Shown: positions 27,269 to 36,542 of the stretch, one piece after another
Layout: each line of letters starts with the position of its first letter
Numbering within the stretch: position 1 is the first letter of the stretch
Assembly: GCA_003249215.1 (NCBI GenBank)
Contig: QKJR01000012.1
Location: 1 to 64,000 of the forward strand
Length of the DNA: 64,000 nucleotides
Source of the DNA: Rhodobacterales bacterium
GTDB lineage: Bacteria; Pseudomonadota; Alphaproteobacteria; Rhodobacterales; Rhodobacteraceae
Direction: 5' to 3'
Notes under the pieces: model-generated
Databases searched by the model: none
Seen by the model: only the letters and a program-made list of their open reading frames with translations
What the model was told of the DNA's origin: nothing
Translations under genes and position numbers: made by a program

Positions 27269-28012
27269 ATGACCGGAAAGATCATCTGCGTGGGGCTCGG
27301 GCCCGGCGATCCCGATCTGATCTCGGTGCGGGCCGACCGGCTGATCCGGGGCGCGCGCGACGTGGCCTTCTTCCGCAAGGCCGGGCGGCAGGGGCAGGCG
27401 CGGCGCATCGTCGAGGGGATGCTGGCGCCCGGCACCGCCGAACATGCGATGGAATATCCGGTCACGACCGAGCTGCCCTTCGACAGCCCCGCCTATATCG
27501 CGCAGCTCTCGGCCTTCTACGACGACTGGACCGCGCGGCTGCGCGCGATGGCCGAGGCGGGGCGCGAGGTGATCGTGCTCTGCGAGGGCGACCCCTTCTT
27601 CTACGGCTCGTTCATGCATCTTTATGTCCGGCTGCGCGATCTGGTGCCGGTCGAGGTGGTGCCCGGCATTCCCGGCATGGTCGGCTGCTGGAACGCGGTC
27701 GGGCAGCCGATCACCTGGGGCGACGATGTCTTGACCGTGCTGATGGGCACCCTGCCCGAGGCCGATCTGATCCGCCACATGCGCGGGGCCGAGGCGCTGG
27801 TGATCATGAAGACCGGGCGCAACCTGCCGCGGGTGCGGCGCGCACTGGCGACGGCCGGGCGGCTCGATCAGGCCTGGCTCGTCGAGCGCGGCACGATGCC
27901 GGGGCAGCGCATGGTGCCGCTGGCCGAGGTGGGCGACGACGACTGCCCCTATTTCGCGATCGTGCTGGTCCATGGCCACGGCCGCCGCCCCGTCGCCGAG
28001 GCCGCAGAATGA
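27269..28012 (+). CDS. cobI: Precorrin-2 C20-methyltransferase
   Basis: 247-residue SAM-dependent methyltransferase making precorrin-3A. GKIICVGLGPGDPDLISVRADRLI is the N-terminal GLGPGD block of the corrin methyltransferase fold, and VIVLCEGDPFFYGSFMHLY and VEVVPGIPGMVGCW are the SAM-site blocks. Start chosen at ATG 27269, seven bases after GGAAGG; an in-frame ATG at 27263 is too close to the ribosome site. 3' end overlaps cobJ by 4 bases. Confidence 0.95.
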   Translation: MTGKIICVGLGPGDPDLISVRADRLIRGARDVAFFRKAGRQGQARRIVEGMLAPGTAEHAMEYPVTTELPFDSPAYIAQLSAFYDDWTARLRAMAEAGREVIVLCEGDPFFYGSFMHLYVRLRDLVPVEVVPGIPGMVGCWNAVGQPITWGDDVLTVLMGTLPEADLIRHMRGAEALVIMKTGRNLPRVRRALATAGRLDQAWLVERGTMPGQRMVPLAEVGDDDCPYFAIVLVHGHGRRPVAEAAE

Positions 28013-28749
28013 GTGCGGGCTGGATCGCCGTTGCGGGCCTCGGCCCCGGCGACGAGGCGTTGGTGACACCCGAGGTCACCGCGGCTTTGGCCGAGGCCAC
28101 CGATGTCGTGGGCTACATCCCCTATGTCGCCCGCGTCGCCCCGCGCGAGGGCCTGACACTGCACCCCTCCGACAACCGCGTCGAGCTGGACCGGGCGGGC
28201 TTCGCGCTCGATCTGGCCGCAAAGGGGCGGCGGGTGGTCATCGTCTCCTCGGGCGATCCCGGGGTCTTCGCCATGGCCTCGGCGCTTTTCGAGGCGCTCG
28301 AGGCGCGGCCCGACCGTCAGCAGACCGACATCCGCATCCTGCCCGGGATCACCGCGATGCTCGCGGCCGCCGCGCGGGCCGGTGCGCCGCTGGGGCATGA
28401 CTTCTGCGCGATCAACCTCTCGGACAATCTCAAACCCTTCGCCGAGGTCGAGCGCCGCTTGCGCCATGCCGCGCGCGGGGGCTTTGCGATGGCCTTCTAT
28501 AATCCCCGCTCGAAGGCGCGCCCGCATCAGTTTGCCCGCGTGCTCGAGATCCTGCGCGCGGAATGCGAGGGGGCGCGGCTGATCCTCTTTGCCCGCGCCG
28601 TCTCGACCCCGGACGAGACGATCCGCTGCGTCACGCTGGCCGAGGCCACGCCCGAGATGGCCGACATGCGCACCGTCGTCATCGTCGGCAACGAGGCCAC
28701 CCGCCGTGTCGGGCGCTGGGTCTATACGCCGCGTTCGGTGCCGGTATGA
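28009..28749 (+). CDS. cobJ: Precorrin-3B C17-methyltransferase
   Basis: 246-residue methyltransferase that also drives ring contraction. WIAVAGLGPGDEALVTPEV, VVIVSSGDPGVFAMASALFEAL, ILPGITAMLAAAARAGAPLGHDFCAINLSDNLKPF and FYNPRSKARPHQF are diagnostic of CobJ/CbiH. Overlaps cobI by 4 bases. Its last 28 bases overlap the end of cobK, which lies on the other strand. Confidence 0.95.
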   Translation: MSAGWIAVAGLGPGDEALVTPEVTAALAEATDVVGYIPYVARVAPREGLTLHPSDNRVELDRAGFALDLAAKGRRVVIVSSGDPGVFAMASALFEALEARPDRQQTDIRILPGITAMLAAAARAGAPLGHDFCAINLSDNLKPFAEVERRLRHAARGGFAMAFYNPRSKARPHQFARVLEILRAECEGARLILFARAVSTPDETIRCVTLAEATPEMADMRTVVIVGNEATRRVGRWVYTPRSVPV

Positions 28750-29474
28750 GCGAGCCAGCCGAGCACCTCCTCGACGGAGCCCACCACCCTGCGCGGCGGC
28801 AGCGCGGGCCGGTCGATCAGGACCACGGGCAGGCCAAGCGCGCGCGCCGCGTGCATCTTGGCCTCGGCCCCCGCCCCGCCCGCGTTCTTGGCGACGATAT
28901 GGGTGATGCCATGGGCGCGCATCAGATCGGCATCGGCCCCGGCCTCGAACGGCCCGCGCGCGATCACGACGCTGGTCTGCGGCAGGGGCAGCGGGGCTTC
29001 GGGCGGATCGACGAGGCGCAAAAGGTAATGGTGTTGCGGCTTGGCGGCGAAGGGCTCGAGCCCCTGCTTGCCGGTGGCGAGGAACACCCGCGCGGGCGTC
29101 CCGGGCAGCGCGGCGACCGCGGCCTCGACATCGGGCACGACGCGCCAGTCGTCGCCCTGCCCCGCCACCCATGCCTGGCGTTCGAGCGCGATCAGCGGAA
29201 CGCCGGTTTCGGCACAGGCGGCAATCGTGTTGCGGCTCATCTGCGCGGCGAAGGGATGGGTCGCGTCGATCAGATGCGTGATCCGCTCGCGGCGCAGATA
29301 GTCGATGAGCCCCGCGACCCCGCCAAAGCCGCCGATCCGCATCGGCAGGGGCTGCGCGACCGGCGCCCCGGTCCGCCCGGCATAGGAAAAGATCGCGTCG
29401 CTGCCCGACTCGGCCAGCGCGCGCGCAAGGCGGCTGGCTTCGGTCGTGCCGCCCAGCAGGAGGATGCGCGTCAT
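28722..29474 (-). CDS. cobK: Precorrin-6A reductase, on the strand opposite to the operon
   Basis: 250-residue NADPH-dependent reductase giving precorrin-6B (dihydro-precorrin-6). [22 protein letters not shown] is the N-terminal nucleotide-binding loop, and DATHPFAAQMSRN, FLATGKQGLEPFA and VAKNAGGAGAEAKMHAARALGLPVVLIDRP are family blocks. The track ORF extends far upstream antisense to cobL; ATG 29474 is the true start. Its start codon and that of cobL share the CATG at 29472-29475, head to head, and its tail overlaps cobJ. Its promoter must therefore lie inside cobL. Confidence 0.94.
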   Translation of the reverse strand: MTRILLLGGTTEASRLARALAESGSDAIFSYAGRTGAPVAQPLPMRIGGFGGVAGLIDYLRRERITHLIDATHPFAAQMSRNTIAACAETGVPLIALERQAWVAGQGDDWRVVPDVEAAVAALPGTPARVFLATGKQGLEPFAAKPQHHYLLRLVDPPEAPLPLPQTSVVIARGPFEAGADADLMRAHGITHIVAKNAGGAGAEAKMHAARALGLPVVLIDRPALPPRRVVGSVEEVLGWLAHTGTERGV

Positions 29475-30651
29475 GTCTGATCCCTGGCTCGCCATCATCG
29501 GTCTGGGCGAAGATGGACCGGAGGGGCTGTCCTCGGCAAGCCGTGCCGCGCTGGCGGGCGCCGAGGTGGTCTTCGGCGCGCCGCGGCATCTTGCGCTGGT
29601 CGATCCGGGCGCGCGGGGGCGGGACTGGCCGGTGCCCTTCGACCTTGCGCCGCTGCTGGCGCTGCGCGGGCGGCGGGTGGCGATGCTGGTCTCGGGCGAT
29701 CCGTTCTGGTTTGGTGCGGGGGGATCGGTTGCGGCGCATCTGGCGCCGGGTGAGTGGCGCGCCTTTCCGGTGGCGGGGGTCTTTTCGCTGGTGGCCTCGC
29801 GGCTCGGCTGGCGGCTTGAGGAGTGTCTTTGCCTTGGCCTGCACGCAGCCCCCTTTGCCCGTTTGCGCCCGGTTCTGGCGCGCGGGGTGCGGGCGATCTG
29901 CACGCTGCGCGATGCGGCGGCGGTCGCGGGGCTCACGGGCTGGCTTGCCGAGAATGGCTTCGGTGCCGCGCGTCTGACGGTCTGCGAGGCGATGGGCGGC
30001 CCGCGCGAGCGGCTGCGTGCAGGGACCGACTGGCCCGACATTGCGGCGCCGGTGGCGGTGGCGATCGACGGCACGGACCTGCCGCGCGACGCCGGTCTGC
30101 CGCGCGGCTTCGGCCTGCCCGACGCGCTGTTTGAGAGCGACGGGCAGATCACCAAGGCCCCGGTGCGGGCGATGACCCTAGCCGCGCTTGGCCCCCGACC
30201 GGGCGAGGTGCTGTGGGATATCGGCGGCGGCTCGGGGTCGGTTTCGGTCGAATGGTGTCTGGCGGGTGGCCGCGCGCATTGCCTCGAGCAGCGGGCCGAT
30301 CGCGTGACCAATATCCGCGCCAATGCCGATGGCTTCGGCCTCGCGCACCGGCTGACGGTTCGCCATGGCGCGGCGCGCGACCTGATCGGCGATCTGCCCG
30401 CGCCCGATGCGGTCTTCGTCGGTGGCGGGGGCGAGGCCGCGCTTTATGAAATGCTCTGGCCGCTCCTGCCCGCGGGGGCGCGGATCGTGGCCAATGGCGT
30501 CACGCTCGAGACCGAGGGCGTGCTCGCCGATCTGCAGGCGCGCCACGGCGGCACGCTGATGCGGCTCGAGCTGTCCCAGGCCGCGACGCTCGGGCGCTTC
30601 CGCGACTGGCGCGCCGCGCGGCCGGTGGTGCAATGGCGGGCGGTCAGATGA
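29473..30651 (+). CDS. cobL: Precorrin-6Y C5,15-methyltransferase (decarboxylating)
   Basis: 392-residue bifunctional enzyme, a fusion of CbiE (residues 1-about 205, [26 protein letters not shown]) and CbiT (from about 215: [35 protein letters not shown], the class I SAM motif). It methylates C-5 and C-15 and removes the acetate carboxyl on ring C. The start codon is head-to-head with that of cobK. 3' end overlaps cobE by 4 bases. Confidence 0.95.
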   Translation: MSDPWLAIIGLGEDGPEGLSSASRAALAGAEVVFGAPRHLALVDPGARGRDWPVPFDLAPLLALRGRRVAMLVSGDPFWFGAGGSVAAHLAPGEWRAFPVAGVFSLVASRLGWRLEECLCLGLHAAPFARLRPVLARGVRAICTLRDAAAVAGLTGWLAENGFGAARLTVCEAMGGPRERLRAGTDWPDIAAPVAVAIDGTDLPRDAGLPRGFGLPDALFESDGQITKAPVRAMTLAALGPRPGEVLWDIGGGSGSVSVEWCLAGGRAHCLEQRADRVTNIRANADGFGLAHRLTVRHGAARDLIGDLPAPDAVFVGGGGEAALYEMLWPLLPAGARIVANGVTLETEGVLADLQARHGGTLMRLELSQAATLGRFRDWRAARPVVQWRAVR

Positions 30652-31016
30652 GGGTGGCGGGGTTTGGATGCCGCGCGGGGGTCACGCACGAGGCGCTGGC
30701 TGCGCTCCTCGGTGCGGCCGAGGCCGAGGCGGGCCCCGTCGCGGCGCTGGCCTGTCCGCCGCATCGGGCGGAGGAGCCGGGCCTTCGTGCCCTCGCCGCC
30801 GCGCGCCGCCTGCCCCTGAAGGCCGTGCCCGTCGCGGGCGTCGAAACCCCCACCCGCTCGGCCCGGATCGCCGAGTGCTATGGCACCGGATCGGTCGCCG
30901 AGGCGGCGGCGCTGGTCGCCGCAGGCCCCGGCGCAAGAATCACGCGGACGCGGATCGTCGCGCCCGATGGCATGGCCACCTGCGCCATCGCCGAAACGAA
31001 GGACACCCCAGAATGA
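30648..31016 (+). CDS. cobE: CobE (CbiG C-terminal domain-like)
   Basis: 122-residue protein: [63 protein letters not shown] and [12 protein letters not shown] match the CbiG C-terminal/CobE family. CobE is found in aerobic cob operons; its biochemical role is not settled. Coupled to cobL (ATGA) and to cobM (4-base overlap). Confidence 0.92.
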   Translation: MRVAGFGCRAGVTHEALAALLGAAEAEAGPVAALACPPHRAEEPGLRALAAARRLPLKAVPVAGVETPTRSARIAECYGTGSVAEAAALVAAGPGARITRTRIVAPDGMATCAIAETKDTPE

Positions 31017-31786
31017 CCGTTCACTTCATCGGCGCCGGGCCTGGCGCGGCCGACCTGATCACGCTGCGCGGACGCGATCTGATCGCCGCCTGCCCGGTCT
31101 GCCTCTATGCCGGCAGCCTCGTGCCCGAGGCGCTTCTGGCGCATTGCCCGCCCGGCGCGCGGATCGTGAATACCGCGCCGCTCAGCCTCGATCAGATCAT
31201 CGCCGAGATCGTCGCCGCCGATGCCGCGGGTCAGGACGTGGCGCGGCTGCATTCGGGGGATCTCTCGGTCTGGTCGGCGATGGGCGAGCAACTGCGCCGG
31301 TTGCGCGTGCTCGGCATTCCCTATGACGTGACGCCCGGCGTGCCCTCCTTTGCCGCCGCCGCCGCGGTGCTCGGGGCCGAACTGACCCTGCCCGGCGTCG
31401 CGCAATCGGTCGTGCTGACCCGCACCTCGGGGCGGGCAAGCGCGATGCCCGAGGGCGAGACGCTGGAAAATTTCGCGCGCACCGGGGCGACGCTTGCGAT
31501 CCATCTCTCGGTTCATGTGCTGGCCGATGTGGTCGCGCGCCTGACGCCCTCCTACGGTGCCGATTGCCCGGTCGCGGTGGTCTTCCGCGCGAGCTGGCCC
31601 GATCAGAAGGTGGTGCGCGCGACGCTCGGCACGATCGAGAGCGCGATCGGCGCGGGCGAGCGCACGGCGCTGATCCTTGTCGGGCGCGCGCTCGGTGCCG
31701 AGGAGTTCGACGAGAGCCGGCTTTACGCGGGCGACTACGACCGCCGCTATCGCCCGGTCGGCACCGCGCCCCGGTTCCCCGAATGA
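31013..31786 (+). CDS. cobM: Precorrin-4 C11-methyltransferase
   Basis: 257-residue methyltransferase making precorrin-5. [22 protein letters not shown] is the N-terminal GAGPGD-like block; [22 protein letters not shown] and [24 protein letters not shown] are the CobM/CbiF SAM-binding segments; [11 protein letters not shown] follows. Overlaps cobE and cobB by 4 bases each. Confidence 0.95.
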   Translation: MTVHFIGAGPGAADLITLRGRDLIAACPVCLYAGSLVPEALLAHCPPGARIVNTAPLSLDQIIAEIVAADAAGQDVARLHSGDLSVWSAMGEQLRRLRVLGIPYDVTPGVPSFAAAAAVLGAELTLPGVAQSVVLTRTSGRASAMPEGETLENFARTGATLAIHLSVHVLADVVARLTPSYGADCPVAVVFRASWPDQKVVRATLGTIESAIGAGERTALILVGRALGAEEFDESRLYAGDYDRRYRPVGTAPRFPE

Positions 31787-33126
31787 TGCCCCCCGGCCTG
31801 CTGATCTCGGCGCCCGCCTCGGGGACGGGCAAGACCACGGTCACGCTCGGGCTGATCGCGGCGCTGCGGGCGCGGGGGCTGGTGGTGCAGCCCTTCAAAT
31901 GCGGGCCCGATTACATCGACCCGGCGTTTCACGCGGCGGCGGCGGGGCGGGCTTCGGTCAACCTCGACAGCTGGGCGATGGCGCCGGGGCGGATCGCGGC
32001 GCTCGCCGGCGCGGCGGCGGGGGCCGATCTGGTGATCGCCGAGGGCTCGATGGGGCTCTTCGATGGGGTTGCCCGCGCGGGTGAGACCGGGACCGGCGCC
32101 AGCGCCGATATCGCCGCGCGGATGGGCTGGCCGGTGATCGCGGTGCTCGATGTCTCGGGTCAGGCGCAGACGGCGGCGGCGGTGGCGGCGGGGCTTGCCG
32201 CGTTTCGTCCGGGGTTGCGGGTTGCGGGGGTGATCCTGAACAAGGTCGCCTCGCCCCGGCACGAGGCGCTGGTGCGGCTCGGGATGCAGGCTGCGGGCCT
32301 GCCGGTCTTCGGCGTTCTGCCGCGCCGGGCCGCGGTCGCCCTGCCCGAGCGGCATCTGGGTCTGGTGCAGGCCGAAGAGCTGCCACGGCTGAGCGCGATC
32401 CTGTCCGAGGCGGCCGCCTTCGTGGCCGAACATTGTGATCTCGAGGCGATCCGGGCGGCGGCCGGGGCTGCGCCCGTCGCGACGCCTTCGGCCGCCCCGG
32501 TCCCGGCCCCCGGCGCGCGGATCGCGCTCGCCCGGGATGCCGCCTTCTCCTTCGTCTATCCGCATCTGCTGTCCGACTGGCACGCGCAGGGGGCGACGAT
32601 CCTGCCCTTCTCGCCCCTCGCCGATCAGGCGCCCGACCCCTCGGCCACGGTCTGCTGGCTGCCGGGCGGCTACCCCGAGTTGCACGCGGGCCGCCTTGCC
32701 GCGGCCGAGCGCTTCCGCGCCGGGCTGACGGAGTTCGCCCGGACCCGGCCCGTCCATGGCGAATGCGGGGGCTATATGGCGCTTGGCGCGGGGCTGGTTG
32801 CGGCCGATGGCACGCGGCATCGGATGGCGGGGCTGCTCGGGCTGGAGACGAGCTTTGCCAAGCGCCGGATGCATCTGGGCTATCGGCTGGCGCGGCCGCT
32901 GCACCCGCTGCCCGGGCCGCTCGCAACGCAGCCGCTGCGCGGGCATGAATTCCACTACGCCACGATCCTCGCACAGCCCGACGCCCCGCTCGCCCGCGTC
33001 GAGGATGCCAATGGCGCGCCGGTGGCCGAGACCGGCTCGATCCGCCAGGCATCGGGCGGCGGGCAGGTCAGCGGCACCTTCTTCCACCTGATCGCCCCGG
33101 CCTCCGGCGCAGGAGTTGAGCAATGA
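31783..33126 (+). CDS. cobB: Hydrogenobyrinic acid a,c-diamide synthase
   Basis: 447-residue ATP- and glutamine-dependent amidotransferase. The N-terminal half is a dethiobiotin-synthase-like ATPase ([47 protein letters not shown]). The C-terminal half is a class I glutaminase domain: [14 protein letters not shown], the nucleophile in [13 protein letters not shown] (about residue 327), and LRGHEFHY with the catalytic His near 388. It amidates the a and c side chains, making the CobN substrate. Coupled to cobF by a 4-base overlap. Confidence 0.95.
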   Translation: MMPPGLLISAPASGTGKTTVTLGLIAALRARGLVVQPFKCGPDYIDPAFHAAAAGRASVNLDSWAMAPGRIAALAGAAAGADLVIAEGSMGLFDGVARAGETGTGASADIAARMGWPVIAVLDVSGQAQTAAAVAAGLAAFRPGLRVAGVILNKVASPRHEALVRLGMQAAGLPVFGVLPRRAAVALPERHLGLVQAEELPRLSAILSEAAAFVAEHCDLEAIRAAAGAAPVATPSAAPVPAPGARIALARDAAFSFVYPHLLSDWHAQGATILPFSPLADQAPDPSATVCWLPGGYPELHAGRLAAAERFRAGLTEFARTRPVHGECGGYMALGAGLVAADGTRHRMAGLLGLETSFAKRRMHLGYRLARPLHPLPGPLATQPLRGHEFHYATILAQPDAPLARVEDANGAPVAETGSIRQASGGGQVSGTFFHLIAPASGAGVEQ

Positions 33127-33896
33127 TAGACCTGACCCTGATCGGGATCGGAACCGGCAACCCCGATCACGTGACGCGCGAGGGCGCGCGCGCGATGAAC
33201 GCGGCCGATCTGATCCTCATTCCGCTCAAGGGCGAGGACAAGGCCGATCTGGCGGGTCTGCGAATGGAGATCTGCCGCAGTTGCGTGACCAATCCCGCGA
33301 CCCGGATCGAGGGGTTCGACCTGCCGGTGCGCGACCCGGGGACGCCCGATTACCTTCGGCGGGTGAGCGACTGGCACGACCGGATCGCCGAGGTCTGGCA
33401 CGACGCGATCGCGCGGCATCTGGCGGCGGGGGGCGGGCCAAGGGTGGCCTTCCTCGTCTGGGGGGACCCCTCGCTTTACGACAGCACGCTCAGGATCGCC
33501 GAGCGGCTGGGGCGGCGGATCACCCTGACGCTGCGGGTCATTCCGGGGATCACGGCGATCCAGACGCTGTGCGCGGCCCATGCCATTCCGCTCAACGATC
33601 TGGCCGCGCCCGTGACCATCACCACCGGGCGGCGCCTGCGCGAAGCGGGCTGGCCCGCGGGGGTGGATACCGTGGTGGTGATGCTCGACAGCGGCGGTGC
33701 CTTCGAGGCGGTCGCGCCCGAGGGCGTGACGATCTGGTGGGGCGCCTATGTCGGCATGGCGCGGCAGATGCTGATCGCCGGGCCGCTGAGCGACGTGGCC
33801 GGGCGGATCCTCGAGGCCCGCGCCAAGGCCCGCGCCGAGCATGGCTGGATCATGGATATCTATCTGATGCGCCGCGCGGCCGAGCCCCGCCCCTAG
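33123..33896 (+). CDS. cobF: Precorrin-6A synthase (deacetylating)
   Basis: 257-residue methyltransferase that methylates C-1 and expels acetate; found only in the aerobic pathway. LTLIGIGTGNPDHVTREGARAMNAADLILIPLKGEDKADLAGLR, VAFLVWGDPSLYDSTLRIAERL and VIPGITAIQTLCAAHAIPLNDLAAPV are diagnostic. Last gene of the operon; its TAG stop shares a CTAG with the TAG of the convergent siderophore ATPase gene, so there is no intergenic space. Confidence 0.95.
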   Translation: MIDLTLIGIGTGNPDHVTREGARAMNAADLILIPLKGEDKADLAGLRMEICRSCVTNPATRIEGFDLPVRDPGTPDYLRRVSDWHDRIAEVWHDAIARHLAAGGGPRVAFLVWGDPSLYDSTLRIAERLGRRITLTLRVIPGITAIQTLCAAHAIPLNDLAAPVTITTGRRLREAGWPAGVDTVVVMLDSGGAFEAVAPEGVTIWWGAYVGMARQMLIAGPLSDVAGRILEARAKARAEHGWIMDIYLMRRAAEPRP

Positions 33897-34651
33897 GGCA
33901 GGTGATGCAGCACGAGCGGCCGCTCGCCATGGGTCGCGACCGCGATCTCGGTCTCGTAGAGCGCCGAGAGCGCGGGGGCGGTCAGAACCTCGTGCGGCGT
34001 GCCCTCGGCCACCACGGCGCCCCCCTTCATCGCCACGACATGATCAGCCCAACCGGCGGCGAAGTTCAGATCGTGCAGCACGATCAGCACCGAGCGCCCG
34101 CCGTCGCGCAGCCGCGCGAGATAGGCCATCAGCGCACGGGCATGCGCCAGATCGAGGTTGTTGAGCGGCTCGTCCAGGATCAGCCAGGGCGTCTCCTGCG
34201 CCGCCGCCATCGCCAGATGCGCGCGCTGCGCCTGACCGCCCGAGAGCGTGTCGAGGAAGCGTTTGGCCAGCGGCTCCAGCTCGAAATCCTGCAACGCCTG
34301 CGCCACCGCCGCGCGGTCCGCGGCACCCGGCCGACCGTGGCAATGCGGCCAGCGCCCGAAGGCCACCAGTTCGCCCACCCGCAGCCGTGAGGCAAGCCCG
34401 GTGTGCTGCCCCATGAAAGCCAGTTCCCGCGCCAACCGCCCGCCGTGGGTCGTGGCCACGTCGAGCCCGTTGACCCGCACCGTCCCCGCAGGCGGCGCCT
34501 CGATCCGCGCGATCAGCCGCGAGAGCGTGGATTTCCCCGCCCCGTTCGGCCCGATCAGCGCGGTGATCTGACCCGCGGGCAGCGTCAGCGTGGTCGGCGC
34601 GAGGATCTGCGTGCCGCGAATGGAATGGCTCAGCCCGGAAATCTCGATCAT
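33893..34651 (-). CDS. Siderophore ABC importer ATPase
   Basis: 252-residue ATPase of the FepC/FhuC branch. LIGPNGAGKSTLSRLIARI (about residue 34) is Walker A, LSGGQAQRAHLAMAAAQETPWLILDEPLNNLDLAHA the signature loop and Walker B, and LIVLHDLNFAAGWADHVVAM the switch His. Powers uptake of a ferric-siderophore with the two permeases upstream on the same strand. Coupled to the permease gene by ATGA. Confidence 0.92.
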   Translation of the reverse strand: MIEISGLSHSIRGTQILAPTTLTLPAGQITALIGPNGAGKSTLSRLIARIEAPPAGTVRVNGLDVATTHGGRLARELAFMGQHTGLASRLRVGELVAFGRWPHCHGRPGAADRAAVAQALQDFELEPLAKRFLDTLSGGQAQRAHLAMAAAQETPWLILDEPLNNLDLAHARALMAYLARLRDGGRSVLIVLHDLNFAAGWADHVVAMKGGAVVAEGTPHEVLTAPALSALYETEIAVATHGERPLVLHHLP

Positions 34652-35595
34652 CGGATCTTCCCCCGCATCAGAAGCGTCAGAAACAGCACTCCGCCCGCAA
34701 ACTCGATCACGAGGCTGAGGGTCGCCTTGAGGCCCAGCACCCGCTCGAAGGCCCATTGCCCGCCGATCAGGCCCACCGCCGCCAGACCCGCCGCGAGCAA
34801 AAGCAGGCTGCGATGCCGCGCGCCGGGTGCGAGGCTGTGGGCGAGGCCCGCGACGATCAGCCCGAAAAAGGCGACCGGGCCGACGAGCGCGGTCGCGCTC
34901 GCGGTCAGGACGGCGACGATCCCGAGCGTGACCAGCACCATCGCCCGGTGTGGAAGGCCAAGCGAGACCGCCCGTTCCCGCCCGAGCACCAGCACGTCGA
35001 GCCGCGGCCCGAGGGTCAGCGCCAGCGCCATAGCGGGCAGGGCAAGGCAGGCCGCCCAGAGCGTGGTTTCGACCGAGGGGCGCGAGAAATTCGCAAAGCT
35101 CACCGCCTGCACTACCGCATTGGCATTGGGGTCCAGAAGGCGCATCACCAAGGTCGCGCCAGAGCGGAAGAGCACGCCAAGGATCACCCCGCTCAGGATC
35201 GTGCGGCCGATGTCGCGCCCGCCCGCGCGGCCCAGAAGCGCACCGAAGAGTGCGACGGCGAGCCCCGCCATCAGCGCCGTCTCGATCAGGAACTTCGGCC
35301 CGGCGGGCAGGCCGACGAAGCCGGAAATGCCGAGGCTCGCGAGCGCGAGGCTCTGCACCAGCAGGTAAAGCGCGTCGAAGCCCATGATCGAGGGCGTCAG
35401 GATGCGGTTTTGCGCCACGGTCTGGAAAAGCACCGTCGCCATGCCGACCGAGGCCGCGACGAGCACGAGCGCCGCGAGCTTGCCCAGACGCAGCGAGAGC
35501 ACGAAACCCACGTTGCCCGAGAGCCCCTGAAAGAGCCAAAGCGCCACGACGCCCGCGCAGAGCACGCCAAGCGCGACCCATCCCCTAGCCCGCAT
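34648..35595 (-). CDS. Siderophore ABC importer permease (FecCD family, second)
   Basis: 315-residue FecCD-type permease with about nine hydrophobic helices. MATVLFQTVAQNRILTPSIMGFDALYLL (about residues 50-80) is the family block near the binding-protein contact; GPVAFFGLIVAGLAHSLAPGARHRSLL near residue 245 is the FecCD coupling block. Overlaps the other permease by 11 bases. Confidence 0.9.
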   Translation of the reverse strand: MRARGWVALGVLCAGVVALWLFQGLSGNVGFVLSLRLGKLAALVLVAASVGMATVLFQTVAQNRILTPSIMGFDALYLLVQSLALASLGISGFVGLPAGPKFLIETALMAGLAVALFGALLGRAGGRDIGRTILSGVILGVLFRSGATLVMRLLDPNANAVVQAVSFANFSRPSVETTLWAACLALPAMALALTLGPRLDVLVLGRERAVSLGLPHRAMVLVTLGIVAVLTASATALVGPVAFFGLIVAGLAHSLAPGARHRSLLLLAAGLAAVGLIGGQWAFERVLGLKATLSLVIEFAGGVLFLTLLMRGKIR

Positions 35596-36538
35596 CGCGA
35601 TCCCCCCGCCACAAGAGCCACAGGAAGGCGAGCGCGCCCAGAACGCCGACGATGGTGCCCGCCGGGATTTCGTAGGGGTGGATCAGCACCCGCCCGAGGA
35701 TGTCGCAGCCAAGGACAAAGATCGCGCCGCCGAGCGCCACGACGGGCAGCGCGGCGCGCAGGTTGTCGCCCATCACCCGCGTCACCAGATTGGGCAGGAT
35801 CAGCCCGACGAAGGGGAACATGCCGACGCTGACCACCACCATCGCGGTCACGAGCGCGACGACCCCGAGCCCGAGCCGCAGCACCGCCCGCGGGTTCAGG
35901 CCAAGCGCGGTCGCGGCCTCCGGCCCGAGGCCAAGGATCGCGAAACGGTCGGCGGCGAACCACGCAAGTGCGGCCGCCGCCCCGGCGATCCAGAGGAGTT
36001 CATAGCGCCCCGCGATCACGCCCGAAAACTCGCCCGACATCAGCCAGACCGAGACATATTGCAGAAGGTCGGTTTCCCAGGCGACGAAGGTCACGCCCGC
36101 GCCGATCACCCCCGCAAGGATCAGCCCGGCCAGCGGCACGAGGAAGACCTCGCGCGCGGGCAGGCGTCGGATCAGCGCGGCGAAGAGCACCGCGCCGCCC
36201 AGCGCGGCAAGCGCCGCCACCGCCATCTTGACCCAGATCGGCGCCCCCGGCGCGATCAGCGTGACGGCAAGGAGACCCGCCGCCGCCGCCTCGGGGGTGC
36301 CCGCGGTCGCGGGCTCGACGAAGCGGTTGCGCACGATCTGCTGCATCACCACGCCCGAGACGGCGAGCGCCGCGCCGGTCAGGATCGCCGCCGCCGTGCG
36401 CGGCACCCGCGAGACCCAGAGCAGCGTTTCCGCCGAGGTCTGGCCGCTCTCGAAACTGGCGGCGCCGATCATCAGGCTTGCGATCGCAAGCAGACCGAGC
36501 ACCGCCGCCGCGAGCGGCCAGAGAAGGCGGGTCGGCAC
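35585..36538 (-). CDS. Siderophore ABC importer permease (FecCD family, first)
   Basis: 317-residue permease. VPRTAAAILTGAALAVSGVVMQQIVRNRFVEPATAGTPEAA (about residues 45-85) is the FecCD hallmark, and VGMFPFVGLILPNLVTRVMGDNLRAALPV (about 240-270) the coupling region. Starts with GTG four bases after the binding-protein stop. With the second permease it forms the heterodimeric channel. Confidence 0.9.
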   Translation of the reverse strand: MPTRLLWPLAAAVLGLLAIASLMIGAASFESGQTSAETLLWVSRVPRTAAAILTGAALAVSGVVMQQIVRNRFVEPATAGTPEAAAAGLLAVTLIAPGAPIWVKMAVAALAALGGAVLFAALIRRLPAREVFLVPLAGLILAGVIGAGVTFVAWETDLLQYVSVWLMSGEFSGVIAGRYELLWIAGAAAALAWFAADRFAILGLGPEAATALGLNPRAVLRLGLGVVALVTAMVVVSVGMFPFVGLILPNLVTRVMGDNLRAALPVVALGGAIFVLGCDILGRVLIHPYEIPAGTIVGVLGALAFLWLLWRGDRDAG

Positions 36539-36542
36539 CGGG

